Shown piece after piece: positions 1 to 8,700 of a stretch of 17,265 bases of DNA. Origin of the DNA: PWND01 sp964601515 (GTDB lineage: Bacteria; Bacteroidota; Bacteroidia; Bacteroidales; UBA7960); the NCBI GenBank assembly GCA_964601515.1, contig CAZRNU010000062.1, positions 1 to 17,265 on the forward strand. The letters are read 5' to 3'. Position 1 is the first letter of the stretch. Each line of letters begins with the position of its first letter. Made by a program: the position numbers and the translations under genes. The notes under the pieces are model-generated. The model worked only from the letters and a program-made list of their open reading frames with translations. It was not told the DNA's origin and searched no databases.

Positions 1-2475
1 GAGCTTATAAATTATTTTTTGCTGCTTGAAAATGAAACACCTATGCTTAAAATGCATAAAGCAGGATATTCTCCCTTGGGCAAACCAATGTATATCGCAT
101 TTATTTCATCAGCAGAAAACATTAAAAACCTTGATAATCTTCAATTTATCAATAAAGAACTAGCTTTAAATCCTAATATAGCACTTGATAACAAGCAGAA
201 AATGATATCTGAAGGAAGGGTGTTTGTAATGGCAACGCTTTCTATGCATTCAAACGAAGTTGGACCATCACAAGCTGCTCCAATTATGGCTTATGAACTT
301 TTATATGACAGGTATGAAGAAGTTAAGGAGTATCTTAAAAATGTAGTATTAATGCTTATACCATGTCATAATCCTGACGGAATGGATATGACTGTAGAGC
401 ATTACAAAAAATATGTAGGAACTCAATATGAAGGAAGCTCATTGCCGGGAGTTTACCACAAATATGTTGGACACAATAACAACAGAGACTTTGTTGCACT
501 AACTCAGGAAGACACTAAAGTAATTGCTGACATTTATAACATTCAGTGGTATCCTCAGGTTTTTGTTGAAAAACATCAGATGGGAATAACCGACCCTCGA
601 TACTTTGTTCCACCTGCTCACGACCCCATAGCTGAAAATATTGATGAAGGAATTTGGAACTGGAATTGGGTTTTTGGCTCAAATATGGCTAAATACATGA
701 CAAACAAAGGGTTAACCGGCATTACTCAGCATTACCTATTTGATGACTATTGGCCCGGCTCAACTCAAACTTGTGCATGGAAAAATGTAATCGGAATGCT
801 TACAGAAGCTGCAAGTGTGCAATTAGCAACTCCTGTATATGTTGAAAAAAGCGAAATGAGAGTAATAGGAAAAGGTATTTCAGAGTATAAAAAAAGCATC
901 AATATGCCTATTCCTTGGCAAGGTGGATGGTGGAGATTGTCTGATATTGTAAGATATGAAGTAGAGTCGATTTTTTCTATGCTAAAAACATCATCATTAT
1001 ACAAAAACGAAATTCTGACTTTTAGAAATGATTTATGTGTAAAAGAAGTAAATAAAGGATTTAATGAATCGCCATTTTTCTACATTATACCAAAAAAACA
1101 ACACGATAAAGGAGAAGCAATTAACATGCTTATTCTACTTGAAAGACATGGTATTGAGATATTTACGCTTAATGAAGATGTTGTTGTGCAAGGAAGAAAA
1201 TATTTTGCAGGAGATTATATAATTCCTCTTTCTCAGGCTTATCGACCATTCATCAAAGAAGTAATGGAAAAGCAGGAATTTCCTGTTAGAAGATATACCC
1301 CGGGTGGAGAAATGATAAGACCTTATGATATAACAAGCTGGTCATTACCACTTCACAGAGGTGTTGAAAGTCATGAAGTTACCCAATCACAACCATGGCT
1401 GTACGAAAAAATTATTTTTATAGATGTAACAAAAAAGTCGAAGGAGCCAAAAATACTTCAAACTGGATATTTAATATACAGTTCAACTAATAACGACAGT
1501 TATAAAATTGCATTTCAGGCACTTGCAAAAAACATAGAAGTAATAAGAACAACTGAGGATGCAACAATTGATGGAACTTTCATTCCTTCAGGCAGTTTTA
1601 TTATTGAAAGAACTTCCAAGAATGCTCAACAATTTGACATTATAGCTAATTCACTCAACATCAACCCAATAACATTAAACAAAAAACCTGAAATCAAAAC
1701 AATAAAGATGAAGCTTCCAAAAATTGCAATTACAGAATCATACTTTCATGATATGGATGCAGGCTGGACGAGGTTTTTGTTTGATCAATACGGAATACCT
1801 TTTACAGTAATCAGACCGGGAGAGTTTGCAGGTAAAAATCTGATAAAGCAATTTGATATTTTAATATTTCCCGACCAAAATAAAAATGCATTAATGCAAG
1901 GGAGGTGGCAATGGGGTGAAACTGTTGTAATTCCATTTTATCATCATGACTACGCCAAAGGACTGGAAAAAGCAGGGTGGCAAGAAGTATTGGAATTTGT
2001 AGAACAAGGAGGATTGGTAATTTCATGGGCACAAAGCACAGATTTATTTTTAGGATTAATGGAGCCCAAAGCCGGTCAACAATTTAATTTCCCAATTAGC
2101 AATATAGCGCAGTCACTACAAAATCAAGGGTTTAAATGTCCGGGATCTTTACTGTCGGTAAATATTAATACAAAACACCCTATTGGATGGGGCATGCCTG
2201 AAAAGCTTGGGGTGTTTCATAGGGAAAGTAATGTATTTGCAACATCTGTCCCAATATTTGATATGGATAGAAGAATTGTAGCTGCATTTCCTGAAAAACC
2301 TGAAGTACTAAGCGGGTATGCAGAAAAGATAGAATTACTGGAAAACCGACCTGCAGTCGTTTGGATTCAAAAAGGGAAAGGACAGATTGTATTATTTTCT
2401 TTTGCTCCAAATTTCAGAGGATCTACACCGGTTACAAATAAACTTATATTCAACTCTATATTAATCAACAATTAA
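1..2475 (+). CDS. M14 family zinc carboxypeptidase-like protein, 5' end missing
   Basis: The frame is open from base 1, so the gene begins upstream; 824 residues are visible (numbered here from base 1). The N-terminal part is an M14 metallopeptidase domain. The zinc-binding HxxE motif is in MHSNEVG (H83, E86), the third zinc ligand is probably H192 in EKHQMG, and the catalytic glutamate is probably E269 in LTEAAS; the spacing resembles carboxypeptidase A. From about residue 573 to the end there is an alpha/beta domain like the glutamine-amidotransferase-like domain found at the C-terminus of many Bacteroidota M14 proteins. The family removes C-terminal residues from peptides or acts on peptidoglycan peptides; the substrate cannot be read from the sequence. 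No T9SS sorting domain is present, so a periplasmic location is more likely than the cell surface, although the signal peptide is outside the window. A TTG at 19 is a possible start codon but would cut into the domain, so I treat the gene as partial. Confidence 0.9.
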   Translation, partial: ELINYFLLLENETPMLKMHKAGYSPLGKPMYIAFISSAENIKNLDNLQFINKELALNPNIALDNKQKMISEGRVFVMATLSMHSNEVGPSQAAPIMAYELLYDRYEEVKEYLKNVVLMLIPCHNPDGMDMTVEHYKKYVGTQYEGSSLPGVYHKYVGHNNNRDFVALTQEDTKVIADIYNIQWYPQVFVEKHQMGITDPRYFVPPAHDPIAENIDEGIWNWNWVFGSNMAKYMTNKGLTGITQHYLFDDYWPGSTQTCAWKNVIGMLTEAASVQLATPVYVEKSEMRVIGKGISEYKKSINMPIPWQGGWWRLSDIVRYEVESIFSMLKTSSLYKNEILTFRNDLCVKEVNKGFNESPFFYIIPKKQHDKGEAINMLILLERHGIEIFTLNEDVVVQGRKYFAGDYIIPLSQAYRPFIKEVMEKQEFPVRRYTPGGEMIRPYDITSWSLPLHRGVESHEVTQSQPWLYEKIIFIDVTKKSKEPKILQTGYLIYSSTNNDSYKIAFQALAKNIEVIRTTEDATIDGTFIPSGSFIIERTSKNAQQFDIIANSLNINPITLNKKPEIKTIKMKLPKIAITESYFHDMDAGWTRFLFDQYGIPFTVIRPGEFAGKNLIKQFDILIFPDQNKNALMQGRWQWGETVVIPFYHHDYAKGLEKAGWQEVLEFVEQGGLVISWAQSTDLFLGLMEPKAGQQFNFPISNIAQSLQNQGFKCPGSLLSVNINTKHPIGWGMPEKLGVFHRESNVFATSVPIFDMDRRIVAAFPEKPEVLSGYAEKIELLENRPAVVWIQKGKGQIVLFSFAPNFRGSTPVTNKLIFNSILINN

Positions 2476-2500
2476 CAATTTCTCTCTTTTATAATACTTC

Positions 2501-2531
2501 TTGTTTGTTTATTGTTATTGTAATACATTTG
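2501..2531 (+). promoter_or_regulatory. Probable Bacteroidota-type promoter for the HAMP-trkH unit
   Basis: TACATTTG at 2524-2531 matches the Bacteroidota -7 consensus TAnnTTTG exactly. A TTG at 2501-2503 (with another TTTG at 2504-2507) lies 20 bp upstream, the usual place for the -33 element. The start codon follows about 52 bp downstream. The match is by eye; transcription was not measured. Confidence 0.45.
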
Positions 2532-2583
2532 CGCTGAATCTCTTTTCTTTTAAATCTTCAGGAATTTCTAATATTTATTTCTT

Positions 2584-3351
2584 ATGGGAAACAAATTGAA
2601 ATATAAAATTTTGGTGAGTTTTTTATTACTAGTATCATTGCTGGTAGTAGCAGGGACAGTTTCTATAATAGAGTTTATCAAACTAAGTAAAACAGTTACT
2701 GCCATTATAGACGACAATTATAAAACAATCGAAGCTACAAAAACTATGGCTGAATCAATTGAGCGGATTGATAGCGGAATACTTTTACATATTTTGGGTG
2801 AAAAAGAAGAAAGCATTAAAATAATTCAAGCGGCTGATATAATGTTCATTGAGTCATTTAATATTGCAAAAAACAATATTACTGAAATTAATGAAAATTA
2901 CTATATAGACTCAATTACAGAAAACTATAATTTTTTTAAGTCATTGTGGGATAACAAATTAAATAAGGAAAACTTTGACGGAGATTTAAACTGGTACCAC
3001 AACGAAATACATTTATCATTTTTAAGTACAAAACAAGCGATTACAAATTTGATGTATATAAATCAAAATAGCCTATACAAACATTCGACAGAATTAAAGG
3101 AAAAATCAAAAAGAGCGATAATGCCAGGTATTGTGTCAATTATTGGCGCGATTGTTTTTTTAGTAATGTTGAATTTTTTTATTACTAAACATTACATCTC
3201 ACCTATTATTGAATTGTCTGAAGCTATAATAAACTTTGACAAAGACGACAAATACCTGCATTCAAATATCAATTCCAGAGATGAATTGAAAAAATTAGAA
3301 ACAGACATTAACAATCTTATAATAAAGCTTCAATACAAGAATAAAATCTGA
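2584..3351 (+). CDS. Membrane sensor-like protein with HAMP domain and no output domain
   Basis: This 255-residue protein has the architecture of the input half of a sensor kinase or chemoreceptor. A transmembrane helix lies at about residues 8-32, followed by a mostly helical periplasmic region of about 145 residues (33-178), probably a four-helix bundle. A second transmembrane helix lies at about 179-201, and a HAMP domain at about 202-253 has the conserved proline (P207) in its first helix and the D233-E234 pair before its second helix. The protein stops right after HAMP: there is no HisKA, ATPase, methyl-accepting or cyclase domain. Only 10 bp separate its stop from the trkH start, so no kinase remnant follows and this is not an obvious frameshift. 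It is very probably co-transcribed with trkH. It may sense a stimulus and pass it to TrkH or to a separate partner, but that is inference. The specific function is not recognised. Confidence 0.85.
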   Translation: MGNKLKYKILVSFLLLVSLLVVAGTVSIIEFIKLSKTVTAIIDDNYKTIEATKTMAESIERIDSGILLHILGEKEESIKIIQAADIMFIESFNIAKNNITEINENYYIDSITENYNFFKSLWDNKLNKENFDGDLNWYHNEIHLSFLSTKQAITNLMYINQNSLYKHSTELKEKSKRAIMPGIVSIIGAIVFLVMLNFFITKHYISPIIELSEAIINFDKDDKYLHSNINSRDELKKLETDINNLIIKLQYKNKI

Positions 3352-3361
3352 TAAAGTTAGA

Positions 3362-4804
3362 ATGAGAACTGAAGTTATATATAAGTTTCTTAGCTATGTA
3401 TTATTATTTAATGCAGTATTTTTATTTATTTCAGCAGCCATTTCTTTATTCTATAATGAGACATCTGCATACCCATTGATGTTTAGTGGATTGATTTGTA
3501 TTATTTTCTGTGCACTACCTTTTATTTTTGTTGACAATATTGATGACATAAACTTTAATGAAGGTATTGGGATTGTGGTAATTGGGTGGTTTTCAACTTG
3601 CCTTATCGGTATGTTACCATACCTTATGTGGGGAGGAGAATTCTCATTAATAAATGCTTGGTTTGAAAGTGTTTCAGGTTACACAACAACCGGTTCATCT
3701 ATTCTCAACAATATTGAAGGACTTCCCAAGGGTCTTCTTTTTTGGAGATCATCAACACACTGGATTGGAGGAGTTGGTGTTATCATTTTTGTACTATTAA
3801 TATTGCCGCATGCAACAAGTTCTCGACTTACATTAATAAATACTGAAATAAACGAATTATCTAAAGCAAATTTTAAATTTAGGGCGAAAAAAATAATTCA
3901 GGTATTAGTAATTGTTTATGTTGGGTTAACTCTATTACAAACAGTTGCTTTAATTATTGCCGGAATGGATGCTTTTGATGCAATAAATCATTCATTTGCG
4001 ACTATTGCAACAGGAGGATTTTCTACAAAAAACTCAAGTCTGGCATACTTCAACAGTGAAATTATTGACTACATTGTTATTGGCTTTATGATTCTTGCAG
4101 GAATTCATTTTGGATTATTATTTGGAACTTTCACAGGAAGACGCGAAAATATATTTAAATCTAAAGTAGTTAGAATATTTCTATTTATATTGTTTCTGGG
4201 AGTTATACTCGTTTCCTTAAAGTTATATTTTTCCGGAACTTACAACTTTGTTGATTCCATTAGATATGGTGCTTTTCAAGTAATCTCTCTTGGCACAACC
4301 ACCGGATTTGCTAATGCCGACAGCTCTGCATGGCCACCATTTACACACATTATTTTGATATATTTTACAATTCAATGCGCCATGATGGGGTCAACTTCAG
4401 GCGGTTTGAAGTTTGATCGTGTATATTTATTTTTTAAGTCATTAAAAAAACATTTAACATTAATAAAACATCCAAAGGCTGTTGTATCATTTAAAATGAA
4501 TAACATTCATATTAGCGATCAACTGGAATCAATGACATTAGTTTTTATTATACTTTATATATTCAGTTTTTTTGCAACAACTATAATTCTGACTTTTTTT
4601 AATGTTGATTTATATACAGCTTTTTCCGCTTCAATAGCAACAATTGGTAATGTAGGGCCAGGATTTGGAGATGTTAGTTCACTGTCAAATTACTCAGGCA
4701 TACCAACAGGAGGAAAATTCGTTTTAACAATTAATATGTTATTAGGCAGATTAGAGATCTTTAACATTATAGCTTTTATTCTAATGAAGAAAGGAAATTT
4801 CTAA
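3362..4804 (+). CDS. trkH: Trk-type potassium uptake protein, TrkH family
   Basis: This 480-residue polytopic inner-membrane protein is the channel-forming subunit of a Trk/Ktr potassium uptake system. All four pore loops of the TrkH/TrkG/KtrB superfamily are visible: YTTTGSS (G111), ATIATGGFS (G218), SLGTTTGFA (G315) and SIATIGNVG (G429). Each carries the glycine of the selectivity filter. The motif STSGGLK at 344-350 corresponds to the intramembrane gating loop region of the third repeat. Length and helix pattern fit a full-length TrkH. It starts 10 bp after the HAMP protein and is probably in the same transcript. The usual regulatory partner, the NAD/ATP-binding TrkA, is not in this window. 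The ATG at 3362 starts the first predicted helix with a short charged lead, as expected, and no convincing ribosome-binding site is seen, which is normal in this phylum. The family assignment is firm; ion preference (K+ or K+/Na+) is inferred from the family. Confidence 0.95.
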   Translation: MRTEVIYKFLSYVLLFNAVFLFISAAISLFYNETSAYPLMFSGLICIIFCALPFIFVDNIDDINFNEGIGIVVIGWFSTCLIGMLPYLMWGGEFSLINAWFESVSGYTTTGSSILNNIEGLPKGLLFWRSSTHWIGGVGVIIFVLLILPHATSSRLTLINTEINELSKANFKFRAKKIIQVLVIVYVGLTLLQTVALIIAGMDAFDAINHSFATIATGGFSTKNSSLAYFNSEIIDYIVIGFMILAGIHFGLLFGTFTGRRENIFKSKVVRIFLFILFLGVILVSLKLYFSGTYNFVDSIRYGAFQVISLGTTTGFANADSSAWPPFTHIILIYFTIQCAMMGSTSGGLKFDRVYLFFKSLKKHLTLIKHPKAVVSFKMNNIHISDQLESMTLVFIILYIFSFFATTIILTFFNVDLYTAFSASIATIGNVGPGFGDVSSLSNYSGIPTGGKFVLTINMLLGRLEIFNIIAFILMKKGNF

Positions 4805-4808
4805 AAAG

Positions 4809-5525
4809 CTAAACTAGTTTAATCCAGCTTACTTTACGGTCAAACTCATAACCAATTTTGGAAAGCATTTTCTTTGTTTGAACATTCTGTGATTCGATAT
4901 TAACAAAGGCAGGTCTTCCTGACTTTATTCTTTCAGTAGTTAATTGTCTTAATATGTTTTCCCCAATCCCCTGCCCTCTGTATTGCTGAAGAATATTCAA
5001 AAATCCAAGGGAACTATCGTCGTGAGTAAGAGCCCAACCCACTAATTCTCCATCAACAAAATATCCTGCCGAAATATCTTTTATAAGTCTGTCGCAAATA
5101 TATTCAACAGACGTAAAGTCCTTGTATGCCGAATTGCTATAAATAAAACCGGCAAGTGCTTTATCTATATGTTTGCACTCAATTTCTGAAGGTGCAACCT
5201 CCTTATTTTCAGGAATATAAAATCTTTCTGTAGTTAGTCGCCATTCTATTCTTTTATCTTTGGTTAAAATTGGCAACATCCAGTCTTCTACATTTGCGAA
5301 ATAACTTGTTTCATAATCCATTTCTTCTATCAAACTTAACAAATCTTCTTTGTTTTCAACACTACAATATGCCCATGTATAATCACTTGAGCCCAATAAT
5401 AAGAATGACTTCTGTTTTTGATAGAAATTATCAAGTTTATAATTTCCAAAAAAACCTAATACTGCCATATTCTGAATAGGATCATTATTCAAAATTTCCT
5501 GAATATCTGTTTGCAGCTGATACAT
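4809..5525 (-). CDS. GNAT family N-acetyltransferase
   Basis: This 238-residue protein has a C-terminal GNAT domain at about residues 110-238. The acetyl-CoA pyrophosphate-binding loop is visible as QQYRGQGIGE (180-189, the Q/RxxGxG/A motif). It is followed by a helix and the typical closing segment with N214 and GYEF (225-228). The N-terminal half (1-105) has no clear motif but fits the degenerate first lobe found in FR47/glycine-N-acyltransferase-like GNAT proteins, which is an inference from layout. The family transfers an acyl group from acyl-CoA to an amine; the acceptor here is unknown. The stop codon lies only 4 bp from the stop of trkH, so the two genes are convergent with no terminator between them that I can see. 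No operon partner is visible. It is not obviously related in function to its neighbours. Confidence 0.85.
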   Translation of the reverse strand: MYQLQTDIQEILNNDPIQNMAVLGFFGNYKLDNFYQKQKSFLLLGSSDYTWAYCSVENKEDLLSLIEEMDYETSYFANVEDWMLPILTKDKRIEWRLTTERFYIPENKEVAPSEIECKHIDKALAGFIYSNSAYKDFTSVEYICDRLIKDISAGYFVDGELVGWALTHDDSSLGFLNILQQYRGQGIGENILRQLTTERIKSGRPAFVNIESQNVQTKKMLSKIGYEFDRKVSWIKLV

Positions 5526-5757
5526 AAAATTTATTTTAAAACTAACTTTTTTGCATCATAAAGTTATAATTATTTCAAAAACAAATTAGTATTAAAAATA
5601 AAAATAAGCAAGAAATCCAAGTTAGATAATTAAATCGAAATATTCTTAAGACGATTGCAACCATAATCATATATAAATCAACCATATATAAAACATTTTA
5701 CTTGCTTATAATTAGATTTTTTTATATCTTGCTACGATTTTCAAAAAAGTTTTGCCT
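5526..5757. other. Divergent AT-rich intergenic region with a short imperfect direct repeat
   Basis: This 232-bp spacer lies between the minus-strand GNAT gene and the plus-strand amidase and must hold both promoters. It is very AT-rich, with no ORF or RNA fold that I recognise. CAACCATA occurs at 5658-5665 and 5679-5686 (21 bp apart), and CATATATAAA at 5668-5677 and 5683-5692 (15 bp apart). These could be an operator or simply low-complexity sequence. A weak promoter-like pair for the amidase is TTG at 5702-5704 and TATCTTG at 5725-5731, 20 bp apart. Confidence 0.35.
5582..5611 (-). promoter_or_regulatory. Weak candidate promoter for the GNAT gene
   Basis: Read on the minus strand, TTG at 5611-5609 is followed after 20 bp by TAATTTG at 5588-5582. 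This resembles the Bacteroidota TTG / TAnnTTTG pair, but the -7 element is one base short. The predicted leader to the GNAT start is about 50 nt. Such elements occur by chance in AT-rich DNA, so this is only a candidate. Confidence 0.22.
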
Positions 5758-8700
5758 ATGAACAAAAAACTTTACTCTTTACCAATTATTTCATTTTTTG
5801 TCATTTATTTAAATCTAAGTTTTGCATTAGCACAAAACACTGATATTCAAAGTATTTCTATCTCTGCTGATAAAGTCATAGATGACAGCGAAATTCGTAA
5901 AAGCCCTTCCGCAATTCTAATTTGGGATGTTGATCTATCCAAATCATCATCAGGAGAATACAATTTTATTACAAAAACTCCTATTCCTTTTACATCATTT
6001 GGAATTGGGTGGAAAGCGGATAACGACAATTCTCCGGCGGGTCATTTTACAGTAAGATTTAGAGTAAAACAGGATAATGGAGAGTGGTCTGATTATTACG
6101 AAGATGAAGCTTATGTTCATCCCACAGAAACTCCAACAGAATTATATTTCACAAATTTATTGTTCCCTCCTACTGAGGAAGCTTATCATTATATTGAGTT
6201 TTCTGTCATAACACCGGAAAAAGTTAATCTCCATATTGTTAGAATGGACTTGATAGATATCAGAGGAACAGAAGGACAAATTACTGAACCTAAAGATGAA
6301 GGGATGTATTTTGATTTTGACAAAAGCTGCCCCGAATTTCCTGCAATAATTACCAGAGCAAATTGGTGCGGAGGCTACACAGCATGTCATAATCCAACGT
6401 ACACTCCTACTTACATAAATTCAACCCATACTGTATTACATCATGGTGCATCGCCTGATACTTATACTGATGGATATGCTGTTGTAAGGTCATATTGGAA
6501 TTACCATGTAAACACTTTAAAATGGGCAGATATAGGATATAATTATCTTTTTGACAAATTCGGAAATTTCTTTCAAGGAAGGTATAATCCTAATTTGCCG
6601 AATAGTGATGTTAGAGGTGCACATGCCGGCAATTCTAATGGTGCATCTATAGGAATCAATTTTCTTGGAAATTCAGATGTTACTTTACCAACAACAGCCC
6701 AGTTAAATAAAACTTATTCATTTTTAGCATGGTGGTATGATAGAAAAGGTTTTGACCCAACCTCCTCTGCAACTATTGTATTACAGAGTGGCGGAAGTGC
6801 CTCTGTACCAAGAATATGCGGCCATAAAGATGTGAATATTGGCGGAACAGCTTGTCCGGGGAATGCAGCTTATGCTCAATTACCAAGCATTCGTACAAAC
6901 ACTAAATCCATTATTGATAATTGCAATAATAATGTTCCGGTAAATTTGCAGAGAACTTTACACGGATGTCCAAACAATCAAGTTACATTTACTTGGACGA
7001 ATTCAGGAACCGGCTGGTATATTCAGGTTTCAACAGCATCTAACTTTTCTAATCCATATTGGAAATGGGTATCAGGACTAACTTCATACACTGCTCCGGG
7101 TGAGTTTGTATTACAATCAGATGGAGTTACTCCTCTTGTTTTCCAGGAAGGTGCAACATACTATTGGAGAATTTTTAATGGTAGTGTCTTTACAACCGGT
7201 CCAAGTTTCTCAATTCCTTATTGCGACACAAATCCGCCATCAACATCTATTTCAGTAAGTTATGATGGAGATTGGGCAACTGAAAGCTTTACTGCAACAT
7301 TTAATGATGTAGCAAATCAAAACCAAATTGACAGAAGATTTTATCAGGTGCTTGAATATGACGGAACATATTGGGGGGCAAATCATAATCGAGGTTTTTT
7401 TGGAGACAATTTTGAGACTCTAAACTCATCATTGTGGACTATAGGCGCAGGAACTTGGTCGGTATCAGGAAACCAGCTTAGACAAACCGATTTATCTGCT
7501 AATAATGGAAATATTTACGCTCCACTAAATCAAACATTATCTAACAGGTATTTGTATCAATTTGTTGCCCAGGTTGTAAACACAGGCACAAGCAGGAGGT
7601 TCGGCTTTCACTTTTTTAGTGATGATGCAAGCCTTTCCGAAAGAGGTAATTCATATTTTATCTTTTTCAGGGTTGATAATCAAAATTTGCAATTTTATAA
7701 AGTTGTCAATAACACCTTTAATCTTGTTAAAACAGTTGAGAACATCACTACAACTGCCGGACAATGGTATGATATAAAGGTTATTTATGATAGAATTACC
7801 GGTGAAATAATTGTTTATCGCGATGATATCCTGTTAGGCTCATGGACAGACCCATCACCCTATAGTACCAACGGAAATTATATCTCTTTCCGTACAGGCA
7901 ACTGTGTGCTCAATATTAATGAAATTAAAGTTTTTAGAACAAGAAATCCTGAAGCAGTTATATCAGTTGGTGCAGATAACACCAACGATTTAAGGACTCA
8001 AAGTCCAAACCCCACAACTCCCGGGGGAAAGATTAAATCAATTGTAACAGATAATCTGGGAAATCTTTCTCAAATAGCCCATTATGATATAAAAATCGAC
8101 AGAACTCCACCATCCAGTATAACTACTGTTAACGATGGTTTGGGCAGTGATATAAGCCAGACCAATTCAACAAGTCAATTATCAGCTAATTGGACTGCTT
8201 CTGCTGACGCTAATTCGGGTATAAAAAAATATTGGTATGCCATTGGAACATCAGCCGGCAATACAAATATTGTTGGCTGGACAGATAATGGGAATAATAC
8301 TTCAGTTACTCATTCAGGTTTAGCCCTAGCCAACGGAACAACATATTATTTTTCTGTGCGGGCCGAAAATGGAGCAGGTTTATTAAGCAACACAACATCC
8401 TCAAACGGACAAACTGTTGTGGTCGGTCCTGCTAACTTGCAACATACACTTCATGGATGCCCAAATAACAATGTTACTTTTAACTGGACAAACTCCGGTT
8501 CCGGTTGGTATATACAAGTTTCAAAATTCTCCAACTTCTCATCACCTTACTGGAAGTGGGTTTCAGGACTTACCTCATACACCGGACCGGCCGGATTTGT
8601 GCTTCAGGCTGATGGAGTTACACCTCTTCAATTTGAAGACGCAACCACGTATTACTGGAGAATGTACGGAAACGGAGCTTTTACAACTTCTTTAAACTTT

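Noticed and set aside
3330..3361. Frameshift that would remove a histidine kinase domain from the HAMP protein
   Set aside because: Only 10 bp separate its stop codon from trkH, and no kinase motif occurs in any frame nearby, so a local frameshift cannot explain the missing domain.
4805..4808. Terminator between trkH and the convergent GNAT gene
   Set aside because: The gap is 4 bp, and I saw no GC-rich hairpin with a U-tract at the gene ends.
5747..5754. AAGTTTTG as a -7 promoter element for the amidase
   Set aside because: It ends only 3 bp before the ATG, so transcription would begin inside or after the start codon.
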